A stretch of 64,000 nt of DNA from Rhizobium sophorae. Lineage in GTDB: Bacteria > Pseudomonadota > Alphaproteobacteria > Rhizobiales > Rhizobiaceae. Below, one piece after another: positions 53,219 through 62,406 of the stretch. How positions within the stretch are numbered: the first letter of the stretch is position 1; each line of letters opens with the position of its first letter. The stretch is taken from NCBI RefSeq assembly GCF_013087515.1, contig NZ_JABFCN010000002.1, positions 1-64,000 on the forward strand, in the 5' to 3' direction. The notes under the pieces were generated by a model. It searched no databases and was not told where the DNA came from. It saw only the letters and a list, made by a program, of their open reading frames with translations. The translations under genes and the position numbers were made by a program.

Positions 53219-53371
53219 CCGGGTTTCTCCTGTCGCCCAATCCTACGAACGGGATTGATCAAAGATGGCCATGGTCAGCGGTGGCGTCGTCGCCGACTCT
53301 TATTGACGCTTGACCTGCTGTCATCCCTTTGAGATGCAAACAACCGTCCAAGATTTTGAACGAGCGGTATT

Positions 53372-54322
53372 ATGCAACTGGATGACATTCGCGCCTTCGA
53401 ACGGATCGCCTCGAGCGGTTCGCTTTCCGACGCAGCACGCAGGCACGGCATTCCGAAAAGCAGCCTCAGCCATGGGCTCAGACGGCTGGAGTCCGAACTG
53501 GGGGCCGCGCTGTTCGAACGAAAGGGAAGCCGGCTTATCCTAACCGATGAGGGCCATGCGTTTCTCAACCATGCTCAGGATGTCGTTCGCGCCTGCCAGC
53601 GGGCTGAAGATGCCGTTCGAACGACGCGTCTTGGCAGTGTCGTCAAACTGCGCATCGGAACGACGGACGAACTGGGGACCAACCTTATGGCGCCGATGTG
53701 TCTGCAATATATCAGGCGCAATGGCGATGTTTCTTTTGACCTTGCTGTCCTCAACAAGGTGGACTTGTTTCACCGCGACGCGAGCCTTGATTGCATCATA
53801 TTCGCTGGTCCACCGCCGGAAGAAGAGGCCAAGAATTTGATCCACCGCCGTATCGCGCGCTATGTCAGTGGTCTCTACGCCTCGCCGACTTATCTTCGCG
53901 AGAATGGCACTCCAGCGAATATCGACGAATTGCGCCGTCATCCGCTCGTCGAGAATCGCGCCGCGGGCGGGACTGGAGCCTGGTCGATAGCCAGCGAGCA
54001 TGAACGTGTGGTGATACATCCCAGTGGAAGAACATCGACCAACGACAACTGGCTCGCAAAGCTATCCGTGATTCAGGGGATGGGCATCGGCTTTTTCCCT
54101 GAGTGGTTTGCCATTGAAGAGGTTCGCGCCGGGATCCTGGTTCCTGTCTTACCGGAATGGAGTTCCGACGCGATCTCCGTTGGCATCTACTATCATGCCC
54201 ATCGGTTTTCCAATCCGCAGATCAAAGCATTCGTCACGTTTCTGGCGACCCAGTTTCACGGGTTCTATCGGTTTCCGTACCGCGAGGAGGATTTCGACAT
54301 GGGCGGAATAAAGCTGGCTTGA
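53372..54322 (+). CDS. LysR-family transcriptional regulator
   Basis: 316 residues. The winged helix reads LDDIRAFERIASSGSLSDAA, RRHGIPKSSLSHGLRRLESE and LGAALFERKGSRLILTDEGH. The effector domain follows with LRIGTTDELGTNLMAPMCLQ. It is divergent from the nucleoside hydrolase gene, its probable target. Length and frame are complete. The 266 bases after it hold no recognisable gene. Confidence 0.9.
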   Translation: MQLDDIRAFERIASSGSLSDAARRHGIPKSSLSHGLRRLESELGAALFERKGSRLILTDEGHAFLNHAQDVVRACQRAEDAVRTTRLGSVVKLRIGTTDELGTNLMAPMCLQYIRRNGDVSFDLAVLNKVDLFHRDASLDCIIFAGPPPEEEAKNLIHRRIARYVSGLYASPTYLRENGTPANIDELRRHPLVENRAAGGTGAWSIASEHERVVIHPSGRTSTNDNWLAKLSVIQGMGIGFFPEWFAIEEVRAGILVPVLPEWSSDAISVGIYYHAHRFSNPQIKAFVTFLATQFHGFYRFPYREEDFDMGGIKLA

Positions 54323-54588
54323 GACGATGGGTAGAATACCTCTCGGCGTCCGAGATTCATGGCGCAGCTCTTGATGGGAGCGGAACCGACGACCACGTTA
54401 TTTCTAAGCCAAAGGCCTAGATAGGACGTGAACCAGAGTTTCCGGTTGAAAAGATGTTACATCGCACTTTCTCTCTAATTTCACACACACGAAAACATGA
54501 TGCATGCAGCGCGCAGCAAACATGGCCCCGATCCACATTCGCCTCTTAGCTGTAGCCGATGTCGCCCCGTGCGCGCCATCCGCAGATG

Positions 54589-55429
54589 CTATTTCAATCG
54601 GGCCAGTAGCTCTCTGGCGACGGCCGGGGCGGAGGCGGGGTTCTGGCCAGTAATAAGTTCCCGATCGGTCACTATATGTGCCGAGAAAGCTACCTCTGCC
54701 TGACTGAATTGGGCGCCTGCCTGGGTGAGTGCATCCTGCGGATAGAACTTCATCTCGCCGCCACCCAGCAGTCCCTTTGCCATTTCCTCTTCCTGGTTAC
54801 TGAAGACGGTGAACCTGTAGCCGGCATAGACCCAGCCCGCTTGCGCCTTTGCCGTTCCCGCCGTTTCGAACTGGGTCACGAAACCTTGTGCGTCCGGCAG
54901 CGTAGAAAGCAGCGCGATCGGGCCATGGCAGGCCAACGCGGTCGTTCTGCCATTCTCATGAAACCAGGTGAGCAGCTTGCCGAGTTCTGAACTCACCAGA
55001 AGATCTTGCATGGGTGCGTGACCGCCAGGCACATAGACCGCGTCGAAATGCTCGTAACCGATCTGCTCGACCCGCGCGAGGCTGATGACAGGCGACCTGT
55101 CGCTCGACATCAGGCCCAGTTCCGACAACTGCGCCTCGCTGGCTTTCATCGCCGCTTCATCACCACCGAAATACATCTTGTCGATGGAGGTCGTCCACGG
55201 AAGGCGCAGTGCCTTCCGGCGTGGCGAAAGTGATCTCATGGCCGGCATCGAGCAGCGCCTGCACCGGCTGCATCAGTTCATTGAGGTAGAAACCGGTCTT
55301 GAACACCTTGCCGTCCTTGAGGTCGAGGCGGTCGGAATCGGAAAGCACGATCAGGACGTTTCCGGCATGGGCGCTCAGAGTGCTGGTGCCGAGTGCAAGA
55401 GCGATGGCGAGGCCTCGCATAAGATTCAT
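54589..55429 (-). pseudogene. DJ-1/PfpI-family protein with frameshift and signal peptide
   Basis: The first frame starts at 55429 with a signal peptide (LMRGLAIALALGTSTLSAHA) and NVLIVLSDSDRLDLKDG, reaching ITFATPEGTAPSVD. Near 55190 the frame shifts by one base, and the gene continues TSIDKMYFGGDEAAMKASEA, HFDAVYVPGGHAPMQDL and the nucleophile elbow ALACHGPIALLS, to 54589. All key residues survive on both sides. It belongs to the class I glutamine-amidotransferase-like group; an intact form would be a periplasmic hydrolase or chaperone. It is last in an operon with an ABM protein and an SDR. Confidence 0.8.
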
Positions 55430-55471
55430 GGTTTAGCTCCAAAAGTTTGGGAAGGCAAAGGCAGTTGCTTC

Positions 55472-55774
55472 TCAGCCAGCGAGCTTGGTCAGCCGGTACA
55501 GGGCGAAGTCGGCGAAATAGTCACCCACGCCGCTCGCCTGAAAACACTGCATGGCGGCACCCTGCATATGAGCGCGCCATTGGGCTTCACTTTGCCAGGT
55601 TTCGACGAAGATGCGGACCCGCCCATCATCGAGCGACTGATGCAACTCGTAACGAAGGCAGCCATCTTCGGCCAAGGTCTCGGCAACGAGCTTTTCCTGA
55701 GCGGCGCCAAGCGCCGCTTCCTTACCGGGCCTTGCCGTGGTGATGGCGATGATGGTCAGCGGTGTGTTTGGCAT
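55472..55774 (-). CDS. Antibiotic-biosynthesis-monooxygenase-like (ABM) protein
   Basis: 100 residues, a dimeric ferredoxin-like fold. It begins PLTIIAITTARPGKEAALGA and contains EDGCLRYELHQSLDDGRVRI, VETWQSEAQWRAHMQ and a C-terminal strand. This is the YgiN-like quinol monooxygenase group. It probably acts on quinones or small aromatics without a cofactor. It is 12 bases from the SDR gene and in the same operon. Confidence 0.88.
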   Translation of the reverse strand: MPNTPLTIIAITTARPGKEAALGAAQEKLVAETLAEDGCLRYELHQSLDDGRVRIFVETWQSEAQWRAHMQGAAMQCFQASGVGDYFADFALYRLTKLAG

Positions 55775-55786
55775 GGCCGATATCCT

Positions 55787-56578
55787 TCAGGCGATGGTGT
55801 TGACGAGACCGCCTTCGGCACGAAGGGCTGCGCCGTTCGTGGCGGATGAGCGGGGGCTGGCGAGATAGGCAACGAGGTTTGCCACCTCTTCCGCTTCCAC
55901 CATGCGCTGAAGGATCGAGGCCGAGCGAGCGGTGGCGAAGAATTCGGCCTCGATTTCTTTGATCGGTGCGGACGGGTCGCTTGCCTGGCTGCGCAGGAAG
56001 GCCTCGATGCCCTCCGAGCGGGTCGGCCCCGGCAGCACGGCATTGACGGTGACATTGGTGCCGCGGGTCAGTTGCGCCAAGCCGCGTGAGACCGAAAGCT
56101 GTGCCGTCTTGGTCGTTGCGTAGTGGATCATATCCTGCGGAATGGCGAGGCCTGACTCACTGGAGATAAAGACGATACGGCCCCAGTTGCGCTCCAGCAT
56201 ACCGGGAAGATAGGTTCGGGACAGGCGCACGCCGCTCATGACATTGACGTCGAACAGATGGCTCCAGTCGGCGTCGGTGATGTCGCCAAAAGCCTTGCTC
56301 TCGTAGATGCCGAGATTGTTGACGAGGATATCGACCGAAGGTTCGGCCCTTGTGATGATCGCGGCGCCTTGGGCGCTGGCAGCGTCTGCCAGAACGCCAG
56401 TGATACCCGATCCACCGGATGCCTTGACGGAAGCGATTGCGCTGTCGAGCTTGGCGCGGTCGCGGCCCGTGACGACAACCCGCGCGCCTTCCGTGGCGAG
56501 AGAGCGGGCGATTTCGAAACCTATGCCGGCGGTGGCGCCGGTCACAAGCACGATCTTTCCGTTGAGTTGCAAATCCAT
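55787..56578 (-). CDS. SDR family oxidoreductase
   Basis: 263 residues from ATG 56578 (GGAG about nine bases upstream). It has IVLVTGATAGIGFEIARSLA, ILVNNLGIYESK, the catalytic serine in IVFISSESG, YATTKTAQ with the Tyr-Lys pair, and VNAVLPGPTRSEGI. NAD(P)-dependent oxidoreductase of unknown substrate. It is first in an operon with ABM and DJ-1-like genes and divergent from a LysR regulator that probably controls it. Confidence 0.9.
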   Translation of the reverse strand: MDLQLNGKIVLVTGATAGIGFEIARSLATEGARVVVTGRDRAKLDSAIASVKASGGSGITGVLADAASAQGAAIITRAEPSVDILVNNLGIYESKAFGDITDADWSHLFDVNVMSGVRLSRTYLPGMLERNWGRIVFISSESGLAIPQDMIHYATTKTAQLSVSRGLAQLTRGTNVTVNAVLPGPTRSEGIEAFLRSQASDPSAPIKEIEAEFFATARSASILQRMVEAEEVANLVAYLASPRSSATNGAALRAEGGLVNTIA

Positions 56579-56675
56579 GTCGTGTCTCCAGATTGATGCT
56601 GAAGACAATTTATGATTTGAAAGCCGGAGGTACTATTGCCCACAGAGGACATGCACCTGTGAATGAGGATCATTA

Positions 56676-57596
56676 ATGCCGCGCATTCTAATGGAACGTT
56701 CGGGAGAAATGGAAGTGTTTGCCCGCGTCGTTCAGGACGGAGGATTCTCCGCAGCAGCTCGCAACCTCGACATTACGCCATCGGCGGTCAGCAAGCTGAT
56801 CGCACGCCTCGAAACAAGGCTCGGGACTCGCCTGCTGGTGCGAACCACCCGCGCCCTGACACTCACGCAAGAAGGCGAGGCCTATCATCATGCGGCGCTT
56901 CGGATTTTGCAGGAACTGAACGAGGCGGATCAGGAGGCCGCGGGTGGCGCGGTGCGCGGGCGACTGCGGATCAATACAACGATACCGTTCGGCACGATGT
57001 TCGTCGCGCCGGCCATGCCGGGGTTCGTTGCACGCAATCCCGATCTGATCGTGGATCTCTCGTTCACGGATGGGATCGTCGATCTGGTTGCGGAGAACAC
57101 CGACGTCGCCATCCGGATGGGCAACTTGCCGGACAGCGGGCTGATCGCCCGCAAGCTCGGGCAGAGCCGGCGCGTAGTCTGCGCTTCACCCGACTACCTC
57201 AAGCGCAGGGGGTCGCCGCAATTTCCAGCGGATCTCGGAGGACACGACTGCCTGACGTTCAATTTCCGGCGCGCACGGCCGTCATGGCCGTTTCGTGACC
57301 ATGACCGTGACATCGCGCAACCAGTCAAAGGCAGTATCGTCGTTAACAACGGCGAGACAATGAAGCAGATGGCGCTGGCGGGTGCTGGCATTACCCGCGT
57401 GGGTCTGTTCCATGTGGCGGACGAGATTGAGGCGGGGCGGTTGATGCCTCTGCTCGAAGACTACAACCCCGGCGACCTCGAACTTGTTCACGCCGTCTAT
57501 GTCGGCGGCGGTCCCCTGCCCCATCGTGTCCGCGCCTTCATCGAGCATATGGTTGTCACATTGGCTGATCAGCCGTTGCTGAATGGGATGACCTGA
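56676..57596 (+). CDS. LysR-family transcriptional regulator
   Basis: 306 residues; ATG 56676 or 56691. The winged helix reads EMEVFARVVQDGGFSAAARN, LDITPSAVSKLIARLETRLG and TRLLVRTTRALTLTQEGEAY. The effector domain has VDLSFTDGIVDLVAENTDVA and IRMGNLPDSGLIARKLG, as in the AaeR/CrgA group. It is divergent from the SDR-ABM-PfpI operon, 97 bases away, and is its likely regulator. Confidence 0.9.
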   Translation: MPRILMERSGEMEVFARVVQDGGFSAAARNLDITPSAVSKLIARLETRLGTRLLVRTTRALTLTQEGEAYHHAALRILQELNEADQEAAGGAVRGRLRINTTIPFGTMFVAPAMPGFVARNPDLIVDLSFTDGIVDLVAENTDVAIRMGNLPDSGLIARKLGQSRRVVCASPDYLKRRGSPQFPADLGGHDCLTFNFRRARPSWPFRDHDRDIAQPVKGSIVVNNGETMKQMALAGAGITRVGLFHVADEIEAGRLMPLLEDYNPGDLELVHAVYVGGGPLPHRVRAFIEHMVVTLADQPLLNGMT

Positions 57597-57612
57597 CCTG
57601 AGGATTATGGGC

Positions 57613-57639
57613 AAAGGTGTTTCGAAACGCCTCACCTTT
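57613..57639. terminator. Hairpin between convergent LysR and aldolase genes
   Basis: AAAGGTG and CACCTTT flank a 13-base loop that itself contains the palindrome TTTCGAAA. It lies in the 52 bases between convergent genes. There is no long T tract, so efficiency is uncertain. Confidence 0.45.
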
Positions 57640-57648
57640 CCTATCCGA

Positions 57649-58439
57649 TCAGTCTCGATAGTCCGGCGCTTGCCGGTCGAGTACCCGGCGGATACTTTCC
57701 AGATGCATCCTGGCACTTTCCGGGTCCCCCTCCCGCATCTGCTGCGCCGCACCAGCCGCGACAGCAGGCAAGACCGGTAGGAGTTTGCGGCCCGAGCCCA
57801 TCGCCTTCAACTGAACTTCGGCGGCCCGCTCGAGGTAGTAGAGATCGTCCCAGGCTTCGGCGATGTTGGGTGCACAGACCATGACGCCATGGTTTTTCAT
57901 GAACAGGATATCCTTCTCGCCAAGGACGGAGGCGATCCTGTCGCCTTCGCTTTCGTCAAGGGCGAGGCCGTTATAGGCCTCATCCACCGCGACACGGCCG
58001 TAGAACTTGAGTGCCGTCTGTCCTGCCCAGACCAGCGGCTCGCCTTCTACCATGCTGAGCGCCGTCGCATTCGGCATATGGTATGAAAGGCAGCTCCTAC
58101 TCGAGGCGCCATCTTGTGCAGACGCGCGTGGATGAAGAAGGCGGTCGCTTCCGGCACACCGTCGCCGGCAACCACATTGCCCTCGAAATCGCATATCAGT
58201 AATGATGAGGCAGTCGCCTCCTGGAAGGCCCAGCCAAGCCGGTTGACGATAAAGAGGTCGGGATGGCCAGGTACGATGGCGGAGAAATGATTGCAAATCC
58301 CCTCTTCAAGGCCAAGACGGGCCGCCATGCGAAGGCAGGCGGCCAGATCGACTCGCGCCTGCCAGATCTCTTCGCTATCCAATGGGAGATTGTGATGGGG
58401 ATTATTGTTCGTCTGCGAAATCTTCAATTCATGCGCCAT
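57649..58439 (-). pseudogene. Class II aldolase/adducin-family protein with one-base deletion
   Basis: The first frame starts at ATG 58439 and contains LGLEEGICNHFSAIVPGHPD and GAAFHT. In the family the metal-binding motif continues HMPNATALSMVEGEPLVW. Here the bases read CATACC-AT-ATG, so one base of the second histidine codon is missing near 58080. After that loss the frame continues through KNHGVMVCAPNIAEAWDDLY to 57649. An intact form would be a zinc aldolase or dehydratase of small sugar phosphates or hydroxy acids. It is downstream of a HAD dehalogenase gene by 15 bases. Confidence 0.82.
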
Positions 58440-58454
58440 GTCTGTCTCCTTGGA

Positions 58455-59156
58455 TTACATCCAGCCAGCCGCAGCCAGGATGGCCGGCACCTCGTCGAGC
58501 GTCGGAACGACGGCGTTTGGCTGGTAATTAGAGAGTGGTTCGCGGCCCGTACCACGGTCAACCCAGATGGTGCGAAATCCAAGCTCACGCGCTGCGACAA
58601 GATCGAGATGCGGACTGGCGCAGATGTGCAGCAAATCTTCCGTTCCAATGCCAAGGGTTCTCCAGGCGTGATGGAACGTCTGGCTGGAAGGCTTGTAGGA
58701 ACCGGCCTGCTCAGCAGTGATAACGCGGTCGATTGAACCACCCAACTGAGCCACATTTCCGGCGATGATGGCATCGTCTGTGTTCGAGATGATCGCCAGG
58801 CGAAAACCGGCATCCTTCAACATCTTTAGCGTTGCAACAACCTCCGGAAACGGCGGCATCTTGCCGATGGAGGAGGTCAGGATTTCGGCATCCGCCGCCT
58901 CGAACGGAAGGCCGAATTCAACCATGGCCTGTTCCAGAGCAAAAGCGCTAACCTCGGCAAATGTTCGGTGAGGACGCTCCACTTCCAGTGCATGTTCGTG
59001 TCCGTCGTAAACCCGAATGAAGCTCTTCTGATCAATGTTTCCGCCTTTTGCGGACAGGATCCGATCCATCGCAGCCAGCAGCCCTTCGTCCCATTGGATA
59101 AGGGTGCCGTAGCAATCAAAGGTCAGCCATGTTGATTTGGGGCCTGGCAATGTCAT
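58455..59156 (-). CDS. HAD-family haloacid-dehalogenase type II-like hydrolase
   Basis: 233 residues from ATG 59156 (AGGAG nine bases upstream). The nucleophile motif is WLTFDCYGTLIQWDEGLL, motif II is LAIISNTDD, the lysine is in GSYKPSSQTF, and the acidic end is in LLHICASPHLDLVAARELGF. In dehalogenases the last motif has S-x-x-x-x-D; here it reads CASPHLDL. It may be a 2-haloacid dehalogenase or a phosphatase. It is divergent from a LysR regulator and precedes the damaged aldolase gene. Confidence 0.88.
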   Translation of the reverse strand: MTLPGPKSTWLTFDCYGTLIQWDEGLLAAMDRILSAKGGNIDQKSFIRVYDGHEHALEVERPHRTFAEVSAFALEQAMVEFGLPFEAADAEILTSSIGKMPPFPEVVATLKMLKDAGFRLAIISNTDDAIIAGNVAQLGGSIDRVITAEQAGSYKPSSQTFHHAWRTLGIGTEDLLHICASPHLDLVAARELGFRTIWVDRGTGREPLSNYQPNAVVPTLDEVPAILAAAGWM

Positions 59157-59243
59157 GTCTCGTCTCCTGCATTTTCTGCAGATTGACAAACACAACGCTC
59201 ATTGCAAAATTAAATCTCAAAATGCCATCAATCGAGAAATCAA

Positions 59244-60098
59244 ATGAGCTTCGCTTTCGATCTGGATCTTCTGAAAACCTTTGCTGCCGTCGTCGATTGC
59301 GGCGGCTTCACTAAGGCTGCCGAAAGGGTGCATCTGACGCAATCGACGGTGAGCCAGCAGGTTAAGAAGCTTGAGCAAAACATCGACTCCGTGCTGTTGC
59401 TGCGGGACAAATCGTCCGGAACCGTAGAGACGACTGAGGCCGGGGAAAGACTGTTGAGCTACGCCCGCAGAATCCTTGCGACCGCAGAGGAAGCCAGCGA
59501 AGCAATGCGGAGACCCTCGGCACCCCGAACCGTGCGCCTCGGGGTGCCGGAGGATTTTGCCGGCCGGCGCCTGATCGACCTCCTCTCGGGATTTTCTGCC
59601 GCATCGCCCCACATCAGGCTCGACACTGTCAGCGGCTGGAGCACAGAGCTCCGACGTCAACTGGACGCTGGCGAAATCGATCTCGCTCTGATCAAACGTG
59701 AGCCCGGCACTGGAGCAAGTCTCGCCAGCTGGAAGGAAAAGCTGGTTTGGGTGAAAGGCGCCGCCGGTTCCCTAGAGGCCGACCCCGTGCCGCTTGCGGT
59801 GTTTCCGGTCGGATGCATCTACCGGGATCGTGCGATCCGCGCGATCGAGCAAAGCGGTCGCCGATGGCGGATCGCCTATACGAGCCAGGGTCTGATGGGT
59901 GTGCAGGCGGCAGTCGCCTCCGGCCTCGGAATCAGCCTGTTGCCATCCGACGCGGTGCTTCCCGAACATCGGCAACTTGGGCCCAACGATGGATTCGAGG
60001 AACAACCGCTGTCGGAATTGGCACTGGTGAAAGGTCGGGCAAGCCTGTCCAACGAAGCGAAGTTCCTGGGGCGTTTCCTCGCGAATAGCTTGGGGTAG
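59244..60098 (+). CDS. LysR-family transcriptional regulator
   Basis: 284 residues. The winged helix reads LDLLKTFAAVVDCGGFTKAA, ERVHLTQSTVSQQVKKLEQN and a damaged-looking but open wing. The effector domain has VRLGVPEDFAGRRLIDLLSG and SGWSTELRRQLDAGEIDLAL. It is divergent from the HAD-aldolase operon, 87 bases away, and is its probable regulator. Confidence 0.9.
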   Translation: MSFAFDLDLLKTFAAVVDCGGFTKAAERVHLTQSTVSQQVKKLEQNIDSVLLLRDKSSGTVETTEAGERLLSYARRILATAEEASEAMRRPSAPRTVRLGVPEDFAGRRLIDLLSGFSAASPHIRLDTVSGWSTELRRQLDAGEIDLALIKREPGTGASLASWKEKLVWVKGAAGSLEADPVPLAVFPVGCIYRDRAIRAIEQSGRRWRIAYTSQGLMGVQAAVASGLGISLLPSDAVLPEHRQLGPNDGFEEQPLSELALVKGRASLSNEAKFLGRFLANSLG

Positions 60099-60483
60099 CA
60101 CCTGCCACGATACTGGTCCAGATCTGACCGACAACCACAGTTTCGAAAATCCCGCCTTGAACCAATTCGAACTTTCGACGCGTGATTAAGCGGACCGCAT
60201 GCTCAGTCCTGCCGACCAGCTTAGCTGGGAAGAAATATAGCTAACTGCGGACTCCCGTGAGGCTATCCGCAGCCTCCGACACTCCACGACCCGCTCGCCG
60301 AGCTTCACCGCAAGCTCACGAAGGCGCTGGGGAAACAGCTAATATTGGCATGCGGTTGGTTCACTGGGCCCATACCACGCTCCAGCGACGTAAAGTCGGA
60401 GTGAGGGGCAACCGGACCATTACTTCATTCTCCCGCACGCACCGCTGCTTGACAGCCTAGCATTTCTATTATTGGATACAATT
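60099..60483. other. Intergenic stretch without a recognisable gene
   Basis: About 385 bases. A short plus-strand frame near 60285 reads DPLAELHRKLTKALGKQ, which I cannot assign. A TTGACA at 60449 might be part of a promoter for the GntR gene, but no well-spaced -10 is visible. Confidence 0.45.
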
Positions 60484-61122
60484 ATGATTTTGGATACTGA
60501 AAAGACCCGGTCGGAAGCGGCAACCGACAAGATTAGGACGCTTATCCTGAGTGGGACATATCGTCCCGGTCAGCCCCTGAGGCAGGAAGCCTTGTCGGGA
60601 CACCTGAGTATCAGTCGCACTCCTCTCCGGCACGCGCTTCAGTCACTCGCCGAGGAAGGGTTAGTCGAGGCAGTCGGCTTCAAGGGAGCACGTGTTGCAC
60701 AACCTGATCCGCAAATGGTGCGCGATCTGTTTGATATGCGCCTTCTGCTGGAACCGCTTGCACTCAAGTCTGCGCTTGAGCACCACACAAAGCTTGATTT
60801 CGCCAAGGCAGAGATGGCGCTCGATGCAGCTGACGCAGAACACGACCTCTACAAGCTCTCCCAGTTGAATTGGGAATTCCATCATGCGCTCTACCGTCCC
60901 TCAGGCCGGCGAACGCTCATGAGGACCATCGAGCATCTCAACAGGGCATCTGCTTTTGCGGAAACGATTGCGAAGTCCATCGTTGTCAGATCGGAGAAAT
61001 CGGCTGCCGAGCATCGCGAACTGCTGCAGGCCTGCCGCAACGCGGATGCGGACGGCGCAATTGACCGCCTGACGGAGCATCTCCAGCTAGCCTATCGCGA
61101 CATTCAGAACACGGAGTACTGA
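60484..61122 (+). CDS. GntR-family regulator with FCD domain
   Basis: 212 residues from ATG 60484; an upstream in-frame TTG at 60472 is possible. The DNA-binding head is RTLILSGTYRPGQPLRQEAL, SGHLSISRTPLRHALQSLAE and EGLVEAVGFKGARV. The FCD ligand domain has DMRLLLEPLALKSALEHH, QLNWEFHHALYRPSG and AAEHRELLQACRNADADGAI, with metal-binding histidines. It is two bases upstream of the M20 peptidase gene, so it controls its own operon. Confidence 0.9.
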   Translation: MILDTEKTRSEAATDKIRTLILSGTYRPGQPLRQEALSGHLSISRTPLRHALQSLAEEGLVEAVGFKGARVAQPDPQMVRDLFDMRLLLEPLALKSALEHHTKLDFAKAEMALDAADAEHDLYKLSQLNWEFHHALYRPSGRRTLMRTIEHLNRASAFAETIAKSIVVRSEKSAAEHRELLQACRNADADGAIDRLTEHLQLAYRDIQNTEY

Positions 61123-61124
61123 TT

Positions 61125-62294
61125 GTGTCGGTCATCAACAGGATCGCAGAATTCCATGACGAGATGAGCAAGTGGCGGCGTCATCTTCATGCCAATCCAG
61201 AACTTTCCTATCAAGAGCATCAAACAGCAAAGTTCGTCGCTGACAAACTTCGGTCCTTCGGGATCGAGGTCAGCGAAGGCATTGGCGGAACCGGCGTCGT
61301 TGGCGTCCTGTACGGGGGTCGAAGAGGCGAACGCTCCATCGGTCTTCGCGCCGACATGGACGCGCTCGCTATCGGGGAGCGCAACGATTTTGGACACCGT
61401 TCGAGGAACGTCGGGGTCATGCACGCTTGCGGGCACGATGGGCATACAGCCATGCTGCTGGGTGCCGCGCGCTATCTTGCCGAAACCCGCAATTTTTCGG
61501 GCCGCGTTGTTTTCATCTTTCAGCCGGCAGAGGAAATGGGAGGCGCGGATGGCGGCGCGGCTCGCATGATCCGCGAAGGGTTGTTCGACAATTTTCACTG
61601 CGACGAGATCTACGGCTTGCATAACTGGCCGGGAATGGACGTCGGAGCCTTCGCGGTCAAGTCCGGCCCGATGATGGCGTCAGGCGATAGCTTTGAGATA
61701 GAGGTTTCGTCCAAGGGCATGCACGCAGCGCAACCACACAAGGGCGCTGATGTTGTTCTGACGGCCGGCCATATCCTCGTCGCGCTTCAGCAAATTGCCG
61801 CGCGAAACACTGATCCACTCGACGCCCTTGTCCTTAGCGCGACGCAGATCCATGGTGGGGACGCTTACAACGTCTTGCCGAACTCAGTCACCATTCGAGG
61901 CACGGTGAGAGCTTTCTCTCCCCGAGCACGCGCGGCAGCGGAACCGGCGCTTCGCCGCGTCGTCGAAGGTATAGCGTTGTCGACAGGTGCCCACTGCAAG
62001 GTGTCGTACGCTCAGCAATATCCGACCCTCGTTAACTCCGAGCCGGCGGCGCAAGCGGCCGAAGCTGCAGGCTTGTCGGTATTCACTAAAGTCGAGACAA
62101 ACCCGCCGCAGACGATGATTGTCGAGGACTTCGCATTCATGCTTGAAGACCGCCCCGGGTGCTATGGATGGATTGGTAATGGGCCCGATGACAATGGCCG
62201 CATCCTTCACAGCGCGTGGTTTGACTTCAATGACGAGGCCCTGCCATTTGGGGCGTCCTATTTCGCCGCAGTCGTTGAACAGCAACTGCAATGA
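61125..62294 (+). CDS. M20 family amidohydrolase (hippurate-hydrolase/ILR1-like)
   Basis: 389 residues from GTG 61125 with GGAG eight bases upstream. The motifs WRRHLHANPELSYQEHQTA, GLRADMDAL, MHACGHDGHTAMLLGAARYL, IFQPAEEMGGADGGAARMI and YGLHNWPGMDVGAFAVKSGP are those of amino-acyl amidohydrolases with two metal ions. It should split N-acyl amino acids, hippurate or indole-acetyl amino acids; plant-associated bacteria use such enzymes on auxin conjugates. It is in an operon with the GntR regulator and an epoxide-hydrolase-like gene. Confidence 0.9.
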   Translation: MSVINRIAEFHDEMSKWRRHLHANPELSYQEHQTAKFVADKLRSFGIEVSEGIGGTGVVGVLYGGRRGERSIGLRADMDALAIGERNDFGHRSRNVGVMHACGHDGHTAMLLGAARYLAETRNFSGRVVFIFQPAEEMGGADGGAARMIREGLFDNFHCDEIYGLHNWPGMDVGAFAVKSGPMMASGDSFEIEVSSKGMHAAQPHKGADVVLTAGHILVALQQIAARNTDPLDALVLSATQIHGGDAYNVLPNSVTIRGTVRAFSPRARAAAEPALRRVVEGIALSTGAHCKVSYAQQYPTLVNSEPAAQAAEAAGLSVFTKVETNPPQTMIVEDFAFMLEDRPGCYGWIGNGPDDNGRILHSAWFDFNDEALPFGASYFAAVVEQQLQ

Positions 62295-62406
62295 TAACCC
62301 GCGTTCGCGCCCTCTCCTAAGCGTCCTGAAGCTACCCCAAGCCGCCGCCATGGCAGGCGCTCGGAGAGAAGTGCGTCGCTGAACAGTTCCGGATGTGAGG
62401 ATCTTC

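Noticed and set aside
60449..60482. TTGACA as a housekeeping promoter for the GntR gene
   Set aside because: No -10 hexamer at 16-18 bases; the nearest TACAAT is 22 bases away and overlaps the start codon region.
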